A DNA stretch of 64,000 nucleotides from UBA1765 sp045629945 (GCA_045629945.1 JAZQSE010000009.1:1-64000), one strand, 5' to 3'; counted from the stretch's first letter, positions 26,526 through 36,400 are shown. Program-made: numbers and translations. Notes: a model not told the origin generated them from the sequence alone.

Positions 26526-27938
26526 ATGGCAAAATCAGAGGATCTTATAAAGAATTTGATTGCCCTTCCACATGAATACGAGTGGTTGGATTTTAAGGAA
26601 AACTGGTTTTCAAAGGACGAAATTGGCGAGTACATATCGGCAATTTCGAACGGGGCTGCTTTATGTGGCCGAGAATTTGGCTATATCGTGTGGGGCGTGA
26701 ATGATGCGTCGCATGAAATCATCGGCACGACCGTAAGCTTTGACAAAGATGTTGAGCATGAGCCCTATAAGCATTATCTTGCCCGGAATTTAAAACCGAG
26801 CGTTGCGTTTGAAGTTGAGGACGTTCTTATCGACGATAAACGTCTTGTCCTGTTGTCTGTCCCTGCGGCGAAATCTGTCCCGACGAAATTCTTGTCTCAG
26901 GCGTTTATTCGGATTGGCTCAAGCAAAGAGAAATTGTCGAAGTTTCCTGAATGGGAGATTCGTCTTTTAAACACATTGTCTAACGGCATTCCGACGATTG
27001 TCAGTATGTCGGCTCCTGATTATGCGCAGGAACTGACTTTTGAAAAGTTGTTCATGTATTACGGCGCGAAAGGGGTTGTTCTCCGCAAGGAAACTTTTAA
27101 GAAGTCACTCAAACTTTTAAATGCCGATGGTCGCTACAACATTATGGCGTTGCTGCTTTCGGATGCGAACGACATCCCGATTCGAGTATCTGTTTTTAGC
27201 GGCAAGAGCAAGGCTGATACGCTTTTCTCGGTCAAGGAATATGGAAACTCTTGCATTTTGTATGCGATGGACAAAATTCTGGAATACGGTGATGCCATCA
27301 ACATCATCCAAGCGGATGAACGTGGGCGTATTTCCGAGCGGAAGGATGTTCCCCTTTTCGATTACGAGGCTTTCCACGAAGCGGTCTTGAACGCGTTTGT
27401 TCATAACAAGTGGCTGGGCCTGAACGCCCCTATGATAAGCGTCTTTACGGATCGTATCGAGATTCTTTCGCATGGAGGGCTTGGGCTTGAGCAGGATGTG
27501 GACGGTTTTTACAAGGGCGTGAGCATCCCTGTAAACGAAATTCTTGCCTCGATTTTCTTGCAGCTGCGTCTGAGCGAGCGTTCTGGTCGCGGCGTGCCGA
27601 AAATTGTCGGGGCGTATGGTCGTGAATCTATTCGCATCGAGAAGAATTTCATCGTGGTGACGATTCCATTCAACAGGATTAACGTGACCCCGTTTGAATT
27701 GAATGAGGGGAAGGCGACAGAAAGGGCTACAATAAAGGCTACAATAAAGGTTACAAAAGTTCAGGAGCAAATCCTTGAAAAAATTCAAGGCAATCCGCAT
27801 ATAATTCAGAGTGAACTCGCTGAGTTGCTGGGGATACATCGTGTTTCTGTTGCTGAAAATACATCAAAACTTCAGAAGATGGGTGTTTTGAAACGTGTTG
27901 GCGGAAAAAGAAATGGATATTGGGAAATTTTGAAATAG
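26526..27938 (+). CDS. Second AlbA/Schlafen-type ATP-binding regulator
   Basis: About 470 residues with the same architecture as the protein at 20045 but distant in sequence. The AlbA_2 domain has EWLDFKENW and SNGAALCGREFGYIVWGVND, the GHKL-like region has HEAVLNAFVHNKW and SERSGRGVPKIV, the linker is a short repeat (KATERATIKATIKVTK), and a C-terminal winged helix has QSELAELLGIHRVSVAENTS. The start is ATG 26526 with GGAGG 13 bp upstream; a GTG nine codons earlier is possible. The gene lies precisely between two copies of the HEPN-like gene's 3' end, which suggests that it arrived as a cassette. A terminator follows. Confidence 0.8.
   Translation: MAKSEDLIKNLIALPHEYEWLDFKENWFSKDEIGEYISAISNGAALCGREFGYIVWGVNDASHEIIGTTVSFDKDVEHEPYKHYLARNLKPSVAFEVEDVLIDDKRLVLLSVPAAKSVPTKFLSQAFIRIGSSKEKLSKFPEWEIRLLNTLSNGIPTIVSMSAPDYAQELTFEKLFMYYGAKGVVLRKETFKKSLKLLNADGRYNIMALLLSDANDIPIRVSVFSGKSKADTLFSVKEYGNSCILYAMDKILEYGDAINIIQADERGRISERKDVPLFDYEAFHEAVLNAFVHNKWLGLNAPMISVFTDRIEILSHGGLGLEQDVDGFYKGVSIPVNEILASIFLQLRLSERSGRGVPKIVGAYGRESIRIEKNFIVVTIPFNRINVTPFELNEGKATERATIKATIKVTKVQEQILEKIQGNPHIIQSELAELLGIHRVSVAENTSKLQKMGVLKRVGGKRNGYWEILK
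27711..27758 (+). repeat. Four degenerate 12-bp tandem repeats in the second AlbA linker
   Basis: AAGGCGACAGAA, AGGGCTACAATA, AAGGCTACAATA and AAGGTTACAAAA follow each other without gaps, at the same domain boundary as the repeat at 21153. Confidence 0.85.
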
Positions 27939-27983
27939 GGCGAATTCGACCTGCAACTGGAACCGGCAAGACTGTTTGAATAA
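27939..27983 (+). pseudogene. 45-bp direct repeat, right copy: remnant of a HEPN-like gene 3' end
   Basis: Directly after the AlbA stop codon, the sequence reads GEFDLQLEPARLFE and a stop, against GESDLQLEPSRLFE and a stop in the HEPN-like gene. There is no upstream coding sequence. It is a scar of insertion or replacement. Confidence 0.85.
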
Positions 27984-28005
27984 TGAAAAGCTATTTGCAA
28001 GGCAT

Positions 28006-28028
28006 AACCAAGACTTTGGTTGGTTTTT
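28006..28028 (+). terminator. Terminator after the second AlbA gene
   Basis: AACCAA-GACT-TTGGTT, then GGTTTTT. Confidence 0.6.
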
Positions 28029-28124
28029 AACCTAGATTTTAGCGAAATTGGCTTTTTTCCCTAAAAACGCCATTAATTAGCAATATGTTTCTATTTTAGG
28101 CGATTTTATCATAAATTTTTACAA

Positions 28125-28205
28125 AAAAAGGAAATATATTACTGAATTCTATTGACGATCGCTCTAGTTTTATATAATTTGGGGTAAAAAGGAAATATAT
28201 TACTG
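28125..28205 (+). promoter_or_regulatory. hipBST promoter flanked by two 20-bp direct repeats
   Basis: The 20-bp sequence AAAAAGGAAATATATTACTG occurs at 28125-28144 and again, identical, at 28186-28205. The start-to-start distance is 61 bp, about six helical turns. Between them lie TTGACG (28152) and TATATAAT (-10 TATAAT at 28173). The repeats contain the palindrome AATATATT and are probable HipB operators for autoregulation, as in other hip loci. Confidence 0.75.
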
Positions 28206-28220
28206 TTTTTGAAACTTTTT

Positions 28221-28427
28221 ATGAAAGAAATTGGAAAACAGATTGCGGAAAGACGGAAAAAAAATGGTCTGACACAGCAGGATTTGTCAGAAATTTCTGG
28301 CGTTTCTGCCAAAACAATTAATTCCATTGAATTGGGAAAAGCGAATCCGTCTGTAAATGTATTGAGTAAAGTGGCAAATCCTTTAGGTTTTAAAATTTCT
28401 TTAAGCGAAAGGATAACGCATGAATAA
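28221..28427 (+). CDS. hipB: HipB-type antitoxin/transcription repressor
   Basis: 68 residues, an XRE-family helix-turn-helix (GLTQQDLSEISGVSAKTINS) with the NPSVNVLSKVANPLGFK tail typical of HipB. It starts at ATG 28221 (MKEIGKQIAERRKK); a TTG four codons upstream is less likely. The stop overlaps the hipS start by 8 bp. It should bind the 20-bp repeats just upstream and, with HipS and HipT, repress its own operon. Confidence 0.9.
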   Translation: MKEIGKQIAERRKKNGLTQQDLSEISGVSAKTINSIELGKANPSVNVLSKVANPLGFKISLSERITHE

Positions 28428-28764
28428 TAATGTTTTTAAACCTGTTCGTAGGGCCGAGGTATATTACAATGATATTCTTGCTGGGATTCTTCTTTTAAAT
28501 AGAGGACGATATACATTTATTTATGATTTGAAATATATGTATTCGAGTAATCCGTCCATTGCCTTGGATATGCCTAAAAGAAAGCGTTATTTTTGTTCGC
28601 CGTATCTTTTCCCATTTTTTCAAGGATTGTTGCCGGAGGGGGAGAATAAATCTTTCCTTTGTGAGCGTCTTGGAATTTCGCGTTCCGATAAATTTACCAT
28701 GCTCGTGAAGCTTGCTAATCACGAGACAATAGGTGCCATTACCGTACGTGAAGGGGATACCTGA
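28420..28764 (+). CDS. hipS: HipS-like protein (separate HipA N-terminal subdomain)
   Basis: 114 residues corresponding to the N-terminal subdomain 1 of HipA (VYYNDILAGILLLN, SIALDMPKRKRYF, PFFQGLLPEGENK). In HipBST systems, described for E. coli O127:H6, this part is a separate protein that acts as the antitoxin against the kinase. The gene overlaps hipB (8 bp) and hipT (1 nt), so the three are tightly coupled. The GLLPEG motif is the standard HipA N-terminal hallmark. Confidence 0.85.
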   Translation: MNNNVFKPVRRAEVYYNDILAGILLLNRGRYTFIYDLKYMYSSNPSIALDMPKRKRYFCSPYLFPFFQGLLPEGENKSFLCERLGISRSDKFTMLVKLANHETIGAITVREGDT

Positions 28765-29765
28765 TGGCCTTTTGTCACTGCTGCTTGAAAGAAACGGAAC
28801 AAGATTTTTGTCGTTCTTGCTCCAAGTTGTTATTTGGCGTTACAAATTTTTCTGCTAAGTTAAATTATAATGCCCCTCAATTGGCATTTTCTGAAAAAGG
28901 AACGGTAAAAAGAATTTCTATTTCTGGAGCGCAAATAAAGTTTTCGGCAAAAATTGAAGAAAAAACATTGACGAGTACGGATATCGGTGGAACACATATT
29001 CTTAAGCCTGTTCTGCAATCTATTTATGAGAACAACCAAGATTCTCCTGCCAACGAGCATGTGACTATGTTGATGGCTCGAAATATTTTTAAAATACCGA
29101 CAGCTTTATCTGCACTATTATATTTTGATAACGGGGAGCCTGTTTATATAACTAAGCGCTTTGATGTCATTGAAAGTGGAAATCGTGCTGGTCAGCGCTT
29201 GAACCAGAGTGATTTTGCGCAGATCGCGGGCCTTATTCCCGAGCGTGATGGCGAAGATTACAAATATAAGGGATCTTATGAGAGAATTGCAGAACTGATT
29301 TCTGAAAATGTGAGCGCATCAAAGATTGCTGTGGAAAAGTTTTTCAAGCAAATTGTATTTGACTATCTTGTGTGTAATGGTGACGCGCACATGAAGAATT
29401 TTTCTCTTCAAAATAGTGTCGATAATCCAGAAGTGTATGATTTGACCCCCGCATACGATTTGCTGAATACGTCGCTCCACATGCAAGGGCTGGAAAATTC
29501 GCGTATGGCGCTCGACTTGTTTAAAAATGAGGGTGATTTCATGACTCATTTTTTTGAAGCAAATGGTTTTTATGGAACAGTTGATTTTATGGAATTCGCT
29601 AAAAGAATTGGAGTTGTTGAAAAAAGGGCTGCTCGTTTCATAAAGTTGACTATTGATAGTGTGCCTGCTATGGAAAAAATGCTTGAAAAGTCCTTTTTGA
29701 GCGAAAAAGGCAAGGCTGAATACAAGAAATCTATTCGGGATAGAGCCAAAGCTCTTAGTTTGTGA
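28764..29765 (+). CDS. hipT: HipT-type serine/threonine kinase toxin with N-terminal zinc-ribbon motif
   Basis: 333 residues, the kinase core of HipA without subdomain 1. The Gly-rich loop region carries SISGAQ (Ser52-Ile-Ser54), the autophosphorylation motif of HipT. The ATP-binding Lys is in HILKP (near 81), the catalytic loop is CNGDAHMKN (204-212) and the metal-binding DLTPAYD is at 226-232. Known HipA/HipT toxins phosphorylate aminoacyl-tRNA synthetases (GltX, TrpS); the target here is unknown. The first 20 residues hold CxxC (4, 7) and CxxC (16, 19), a small zinc-binding knuckle not needed in E. coli HipT. All key residues are intact, so it is probably active. Confidence 0.88.
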   Translation: MAFCHCCLKETEQDFCRSCSKLLFGVTNFSAKLNYNAPQLAFSEKGTVKRISISGAQIKFSAKIEEKTLTSTDIGGTHILKPVLQSIYENNQDSPANEHVTMLMARNIFKIPTALSALLYFDNGEPVYITKRFDVIESGNRAGQRLNQSDFAQIAGLIPERDGEDYKYKGSYERIAELISENVSASKIAVEKFFKQIVFDYLVCNGDAHMKNFSLQNSVDNPEVYDLTPAYDLLNTSLHMQGLENSRMALDLFKNEGDFMTHFFEANGFYGTVDFMEFAKRIGVVEKRAARFIKLTIDSVPAMEKMLEKSFLSEKGKAEYKKSIRDRAKALSL

Positions 29766-29778
29766 TTATTTTTACTGT

Positions 29779-32700
29779 ATGGCGTTTAAGGAAGCCGATT
29801 TAGAGAAAGTGTTTATTGACCTCTTGCTTCAGGAGGGTTTTGAGTATGTGCCGGGAAATGCGATTAATCGCGTTGAAGGCGAGGTTTTGATTGAACAGGA
29901 TCTTTGTGATTACTTGCATCGTCGTTATGATTCCGAGGGCATTACCGAGAATGAAATCCGTTCGATTGTGTTGCAATTGCGTTCGCTTTCGGTGAGCACG
30001 CTTTACGAGAGTAACAAAAAGTTTTGTTCGTGGCTTTCGAACGGCTTTATGCTTAAGCGCGAGAACCCAAAAGATAAGGACATTCTTATTGAATTTGCTG
30101 ATTTTAGGTCGTTTGAAGAACAACAAAAATCGGGTTTCGGAGTTGATGCCAAAGAGTCTTTGCTATTGGCGGCTGATATTGCGGCAAAATATCATGGCGA
30201 TTGTAACATTATTAAATTTGTTAACCAGTTTGAAATTATTGGTTCTGAAAAACGCATTCCTGATTGTATTCTTTTTGTAAATGGGTTGCCACTTGTCGTA
30301 TTTGAATTTAAGAGTGCTGTTCGTGAAGAAGCTACAGTTTTCAATGCGTATGAACAACTGACGATTCGTTATCGTCGTGATATTCCGCAGTTGTTTGTTT
30401 ATAATGCTTTTTGCGTGATTAGCGACGGCGTGAACAACAAGGCTGGCAGTTTCTTTGCTAAGTACGATTACTTTTATGCGTGGCGTCGTGTGGAATTTGG
30501 TGATAAGCGGATCGAGGCCGAGGGCATTGAAAGTCTGTATTCCATGATTCAGGGAATGTTCAATCGTAAACGTCTGTTGGATATTTTTAAAAATTTCTTG
30601 TACTTTCCTGATAGTAATAAAAAAGAACAAAAGGTTTTGTGTCGATATCCGCAGTATTATGCGGCACGCTCTTTGTACGAGAACATTTGCAAGGCCCGCA
30701 AGCCTTATGGCGACGGCAGGGGCGGCACGTATTTTGGTGCGACGGGTTGTGGCAAGAGTTTTACAATGCTCTTCTTGACGCGGCTACTCATGAAGTCGCT
30801 GGAATTCAAGACGCCGACCATTGTGCTGATTACCGACCGCACCGATTTAGACGACCAACTTTCGGGATTGTTTACGGGTTCCAAGAAGTATGTTGGCGAT
30901 GAGCGTGTTGAAAGTGTGGAGAGCCGTGCCGACCTGCGCGAAAAGTTGCAGGGTCGCAAGAGCGGTGGCGTGTTCCTTACCACCATTCAGAAGTTCAGTG
31001 AAGATATTGAACTTTTGACCGACCGCGATAATGTTGTCTGTATTTCGGACGAGGCGCACCGCACGCAAACGAACCTGGACCAGAAAATTACGGTGACAGA
31101 AAATGGTGTAAAAACAAGTTTTGGTTTTGCTCACTATTTGCATAAATCTTTACCTAACGCAACTTATGTTGGCTTTACAGGAACGCCGATTGATGCAACA
31201 CTGGATGTATTTGGCCCCGAAGTTGATGTTTATACTATGACCGAATCGGTTAAAGATGGCATTACGGTGCCTATCGTTTACGAAGGGCGAGCAGCCAAAG
31301 TGGTATTGAATAATTCTGTTCTTGAAGAAATTGAAAAGTATTATGAAGAAGCGTCTGAAGCGGGGGCTAATGAATACCAGATAAACCAGAGTAAGCAGGA
31401 TGTTGCCCAAATGGGCGTGATTCTTGGTGATCCAGACCGTTTGATGGCTGTGGCGAAGGATTTCGTGGCACATTACGAAGCTCGCGTTCAAGAAAAATCG
31501 ACGGTTCGCGGCAAGGCGATGTTCGTCTGTTATAATCGCAAGATTGCGTATGCGTTGTACAAGAATATTTTGGAACTGCGGCCGGAATGGGGCGTGGCGA
31601 AAGTTTGCGACGATGCCGAATTGGCAGGCGAGTTCATTGAACTTACGGATAAAGAAAAACGTGAACTGAAACCAGTTGAAAAAATCAAGATGGTCATGAC
31701 TCGTAGCAAGGACGACGAAAAGGACCTTTACGATTTGCTAGGCGACAAGGATAATCGCAAGGAATTGGACCGTCTTTTCAAACAGGAACGCTCCAACTTC
31801 AAGATTGCGATTGTTGTGGATATGTGGCTCACGGGTTTTGATGTTCCGTGCCTCGATGCGATTTACATTGACAAGCCGATTCAGCAGCATTCCCTAATTC
31901 AGACGATTTCTCGCGTGAACAGGACGTTTGCAGGGAAGGGTAAGGGAATAGTCGTCGATTACATCGGTATCAAGCGCAAGATGAACCAGGCGTTAAAGCA
32001 GTATGGAGCCGGTTCTGAACAGAATGTAGAAGACATTACCGCCGCGATTACGGAATTCCGCAATCATCTGGATTTGCTTGACAAGTTGATGTACAAGTTC
32101 GATGCGTCAACGTATTTCAAGAGTGCGGGCAATGGTGCGGAACTGAAGAAACTGGAATGCCTCAAGCAAGCGCAGGAATTTGTGCAAGTCACGAAGGAAA
32201 CGGAAACACGCTTTATAGACCTTGTCAAGCGGCTGAAAGCCGCATACGATATTTGCGTAGGAAATGAATGTATAACGCAGTCCGAACGTGATCGAGCACA
32301 TTTTTATTTTGCCATACGCTCTATTTTGCATAAACTCACCAAGGGCAATGCTCCCGATACCGCACAGATGAATGCCCGAGTTCGTGAAATGATTGTTTCA
32401 GCCCTCCAGAGCGAAGGCGTAGAAGACGTTTTGCAGTTGAACGATGCCGAAGCCGATCCGGTAAAGCAGAACATCTTTGACGACGAATACCTGCAGCACA
32501 TCAACCGCATCAAATTACCGAATACCAAAATTAAACTGCTGCAAATGCTCCTGCAAAAAGCCATTGGGCAAATCCGCAAGGTGAACAAAGTCAAGGGCAT
32601 CAACTTCACGCAGAAAATGCAGCAACTTGTGGAGCAGTACAACGACCGCACCGAACAAGATATCTTGAAAAGCGAAGTCTATGAAGAAATGGCCGAAACC

Positions 32701-33060
32701 TTGACTGACATGATTGTCCAAGTCCGCAAGGCGTTTACCGAAGGTGAAGAAAAAGGCTTAAGCTTCGAAGAAACCGCGTTCTATGATATTCTAAAATCGC
32801 TTTGCGTCAAGTACCACTTCTCCTATCCTGAGGACAAACTAATTACACTCTCAAAACGCGTCAAGATTCTTGTTGATGAACAAGCCGCATACCCCGACTG
32901 GGACAAACGCGATGACATTAAATCTGCTCTGAAAGTAGATTTGATAATTCTTCTTGATGAATTCGGTTACCCGCCCGTAGAACGCGATGAAGTCTATGGC
33001 GAAATTTTTGAACAAGCTGAGAATTTTAAGAAGAATCTTTTTATAAAAAAAGCAGATTAA
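29779..33060 (+). CDS. hsdR: Type I restriction-modification system restriction subunit
   Basis: 1093 residues. The N-terminal nuclease domain has VVFEFKSA (about 173-180) with the Asp/Glu-x-Lys pattern. The superfamily 2 motor has Walker A FGATGCGKS (near 320), DEAHRT (near 424) and GFTGTPI, and DMWLTGFDVP and TISRVNRTF later in the motor. A helical C-terminal domain would bind the HsdM/HsdS core. Length is normal and the gene is intact. It starts 13 bp after hipT, so it may depend partly on read-through from the hip operon, because hsdS is 7.2 kb upstream. G+C is higher than in the following gene, so the island ends here. Confidence 0.95.
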   Translation: MAFKEADLEKVFIDLLLQEGFEYVPGNAINRVEGEVLIEQDLCDYLHRRYDSEGITENEIRSIVLQLRSLSVSTLYESNKKFCSWLSNGFMLKRENPKDKDILIEFADFRSFEEQQKSGFGVDAKESLLLAADIAAKYHGDCNIIKFVNQFEIIGSEKRIPDCILFVNGLPLVVFEFKSAVREEATVFNAYEQLTIRYRRDIPQLFVYNAFCVISDGVNNKAGSFFAKYDYFYAWRRVEFGDKRIEAEGIESLYSMIQGMFNRKRLLDIFKNFLYFPDSNKKEQKVLCRYPQYYAARSLYENICKARKPYGDGRGGTYFGATGCGKSFTMLFLTRLLMKSLEFKTPTIVLITDRTDLDDQLSGLFTGSKKYVGDERVESVESRADLREKLQGRKSGGVFLTTIQKFSEDIELLTDRDNVVCISDEAHRTQTNLDQKITVTENGVKTSFGFAHYLHKSLPNATYVGFTGTPIDATLDVFGPEVDVYTMTESVKDGITVPIVYEGRAAKVVLNNSVLEEIEKYYEEASEAGANEYQINQSKQDVAQMGVILGDPDRLMAVAKDFVAHYEARVQEKSTVRGKAMFVCYNRKIAYALYKNILELRPEWGVAKVCDDAELAGEFIELTDKEKRELKPVEKIKMVMTRSKDDEKDLYDLLGDKDNRKELDRLFKQERSNFKIAIVVDMWLTGFDVPCLDAIYIDKPIQQHSLIQTISRVNRTFAGKGKGIVVDYIGIKRKMNQALKQYGAGSEQNVEDITAAITEFRNHLDLLDKLMYKFDASTYFKSAGNGAELKKLECLKQAQEFVQVTKETETRFIDLVKRLKAAYDICVGNECITQSERDRAHFYFAIRSILHKLTKGNAPDTAQMNARVREMIVSALQSEGVEDVLQLNDAEADPVKQNIFDDEYLQHINRIKLPNTKIKLLQMLLQKAIGQIRKVNKVKGINFTQKMQQLVEQYNDRTEQDILKSEVYEEMAETLTDMIVQVRKAFTEGEEKGLSFEETAFYDILKSLCVKYHFSYPEDKLITLSKRVKILVDEQAAYPDWDKRDDIKSALKVDLIILLDEFGYPPVERDEVYGEIFEQAENFKKNLFIKKAD

Positions 33061-33117
33061 AAGATTTTTTTTCTTTCAATCCTTATTTTTTAGAAGAAGA
33101 AAAAGTAAATTGTGGTT

Positions 33118-33498
33118 ATGGATTCCTTGCACTTAATTTGTCCGCATTGCGGGTTAAAAATGGAAGTTTTTTTAAAAGGCAAACCTTCTTCTATGATGGT
33201 TTTTGTTTGCGCTCGTTGTAAAGAACCTTTAATGCGTTATGAGGGTGAAGTTTTTGAATTGGATAGAGAAGAATTTGGAATGCTTCGGAAAAAATTGGCC
33301 CCGGTTATAGCGGAATTATTAAATGAATCCAATCAAATTTTGTCTTTAGAATCACAGTCTGAAACATCGGCTGTAGCCCATGTAGAAAATACTTGTGAAA
33401 AGAATTCAGAAATAAATCTCACAGAAGAATTTTTAGCTGATTTAATGAACGAATTGGAAAAGAATCAAGATGTCGCCGACTTTATCGAAAAAATGTGA
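33118..33498 (+). CDS. Small zinc-ribbon protein
   Basis: 126 residues. The N-terminal CPHC...CARC (about 8-38) forms a zinc ribbon; the rest is acidic and helical. Start ATG 33118 is preferred over GTG 33112. Its end overlaps the hrpA start by 29 bp, so the two are co-transcribed and probably coupled. Function unknown. A nucleic-acid-binding or helicase-linked role is only suggested by the neighbour. Confidence 0.7.
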   Translation: MDSLHLICPHCGLKMEVFLKGKPSSMMVFVCARCKEPLMRYEGEVFELDREEFGMLRKKLAPVIAELLNESNQILSLESQSETSAVAHVENTCEKNSEINLTEEFLADLMNELEKNQDVADFIEKM

Positions 33499-36400
33499 TT
33501 ATCCTGATTTGCCTGTTGTAAAGCGTCGGCAGGAATTTTTAGAATTATTAAAAAAGCACCAGGTTATTATTGTTCAGGCAGATACTGGTTCTGGAAAATC
33601 AACGCAACTCCCGAAAATGTTGCTTGAATCAGGGCTTTCTCTAAAAGGGAAAATTGGTGTAACGCAACCAAGGCGGTTAGCTGCTTTATCTATAGCAGAT
33701 CGTTTACGCGAAGAACTCAAAGACGAAACACTTGTATCATCAAAAATTCGATTTTATGAAGAAGGTCCGGGAAACGCTCCGTTAAAAGTGATGACCGATG
33801 GCATTTTATTACAGGAATTTCGAAAAGACAGGTTGTTTACGCAATATTCTGCGATAATGATTGATGAAGCGCATGAACGCTCTTTAAACATTGACATTTT
33901 ATTAGGCATTTTAAAGCAAGTTTTAAAAAAGCGTTCTGATTTCCGTTTAGTGATTGCTTCTGCAACAATGGATTCAGCGCTATTTAAAGATTTTTTTGAA
34001 AATTCGGTTTTGCTAGAAGCTGAAGGGAGAATGTTTCCTGTTACCGTTGAATACCGCGACCCATTTGAAGGCGAAAATTCAAGTAAAGGAGATAGCGGTG
34101 TTTTAGAAGATGCGTTAGAAGCTATTTTAGATTTGGAAACACGTAACAGAGATAATCTTTTGTGCTTTTTGCCAACAGAAAGAGATATTCAGGATTTAGG
34201 AAATCTTTTACAAAAAGAATTAGATGATAAATTTGAAATTTTATCGCTATTCGGGCGAATGAGCCCAGCGGAGCAAAAAAAAGTTTTTCGTTCTACATCT
34301 AAAACGCGGATAGTATTAGCAACAAATATTGCTGAGACTTCTTTGACGATACCTGGAATAGCTTATGTGGTTGATTCTGGAACAGCAAGAATTTCCAGGT
34401 ATAATGCGCAAGCTCGAATACAAGGGCTTCCTGTTGAAGAAATTTCTCAAGCTTCAGCAAGGCAAAGAACGGGGCGTGCAGGGCGTGTAAAGCCTGGCGT
34501 TTGTATTCGTTTATATTCAGAAAAAAATTTTTTAGAAAGAGATGCTTATACAGAGCCAGAAATCAGGCGTTCTAATTTGGCAAATGTTGTATTGCAGTTG
34601 CGTAGTTTAGGAATTTCAATTGATGAATTTGAATTTATCCAATCCCCACTTCGTTCAGCATTCAGAGGTGCATATCGGACGCTTTTCGAATTAGGTGCTT
34701 TGTCTTCGGCAGATGCGAATGCTAATGTCACGCCTTTTGGGCATGAAATGTCTAAATTGCCAATGGATGTGGCACTCTCTGCAGTACTTTTACGAAGCCG
34801 TGAAAAAGGTGTTTTACAGCCAGCGATAATAGTGTGTGCCGCTCTTTCTTTACAAGATGTCCGCTTAATTCCGCAAGAAGAAACAGAAAAACAAAAAGCA
34901 AGAGAAATTCATAAGCAATTCGGAAAATACAAAAGTGATTTTTTGCTTTACATTGTAATTTGGAATTCTTTTATTCTAGAACTTGGCGAAGGTTCTTTGA
35001 ATAAATTACGGAAATATTGTGAAAAGAAATATCTTCATTTTTTGCGTTGTCGAGAATGGATTGATTTGTATGAACAATATTGTCGCTTGTTGAATGTCGG
35101 TTTTCAGGAAAGAGTTTGTCCATTAGACTCATTTCATCGAGACAATTTGCATTTATCTTTGCTTTATGGATTTTTAGGTGGTATTGCAAAAAGGAGCCAA
35201 GAAAAATCGTCTTATCAATTGGTAAGTGGTAGAGAAACCTTTATTTTCCCAGGAAGTTCTCTTTATGGGCAAAATATGGAATGGCTCATGTCTGCTGAAA
35301 TTAGAGAAACAAGTCGTGTTTATTTAACCAAGAATGCAGAAATTCGCCCTGAATGGATTTTAATAGCTGGGAAACTTTTTTGTACAAAGCGTTATTACGC
35401 ACCTACTTGGAATAGAGAGCGAGGTTTTGTTGATGCGTTAGAAGAAATTTTATTTCGCGGTATGGTGGTTAGTCGAGGAAAGCGTATTGATTATTCAAAA
35501 ATAAATCCAGAAGAATGTAGTGAAATATTTTTCCGAGAAGCCGTTGTGAATATGGATATGCTTCGTCCATTTCCTTTTATGGAACATAATGAAAAAGTCT
35601 TGGAAACGCTTGCTTCAATGGAAAAACGGTTAAGGCGTTTTGGGCTTGTTCCTTCAGAAGATTGGTTAGTTGATTTTTATATTTCTAAAACAGAAAATGT
35701 TTGTTCTATAAAAAGTTTAAAAGAATTTATTTTAAAAAATACCGATGCATCTTTGCGATTAAAAGAAAGTGATTTCGTTCAAGAAATTTCAGATTTTAAA
35801 ATGCCTTCTGAAAAAATTTCGGACAAATTAAGTTTTAAAAATTCTTCAAGTAAACATTCTCAAAAAGTAAAACCGGAATTAGGCGGAGCCTTAGAAACAG
35901 TTAGAATTTTAGATAGAATCCTTTATGGAGAACTCGTTTTTGATGCCAGTCGAAGTTGCGATGGTTTGACTCTAAAAATACCTGTAGAAATGCTTCAAGA
36001 AGTAACGCCAGCAATTTTTGCATCAGAAATTGAACGCTGGAGAACTTGGATTTTAGAATCATTTTTTAAAGAATTACCTAGAGAAGTTTCTAAAAAAGCA
36101 AAAGAAATCAGAGATAAGATTGATGATGTTTTTTGTGAATTTTTAGAAAAAGAAAAAGACATTTCTCCGGTAGTGGCTTTATCAAAGGCTATCAAACAAT
36201 TTGGAATTCTGAAAAATGAATCTTGTTTGATTTATCCGGAAAAAGAGAAACATTTAAATCTTCATTTGTCTGTAATGCTGTCGGATGGTTCTACAGAATC
36301 AATAGAACTTTCTCCTGAATGGGGTGGCTACCATTACGTGCAAGCCTTCAAGCATTTGCTTGTTAAAGAGATTCTTTTCTTGCCATTTGGAAAATTTTAT

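Noticed and set aside
18395..33060. Prophage or integrative element carrying the R-M island
   Set aside because: No integrase, transposase, tRNA target or phage structural gene is visible; the island could still have come by homologous recombination.
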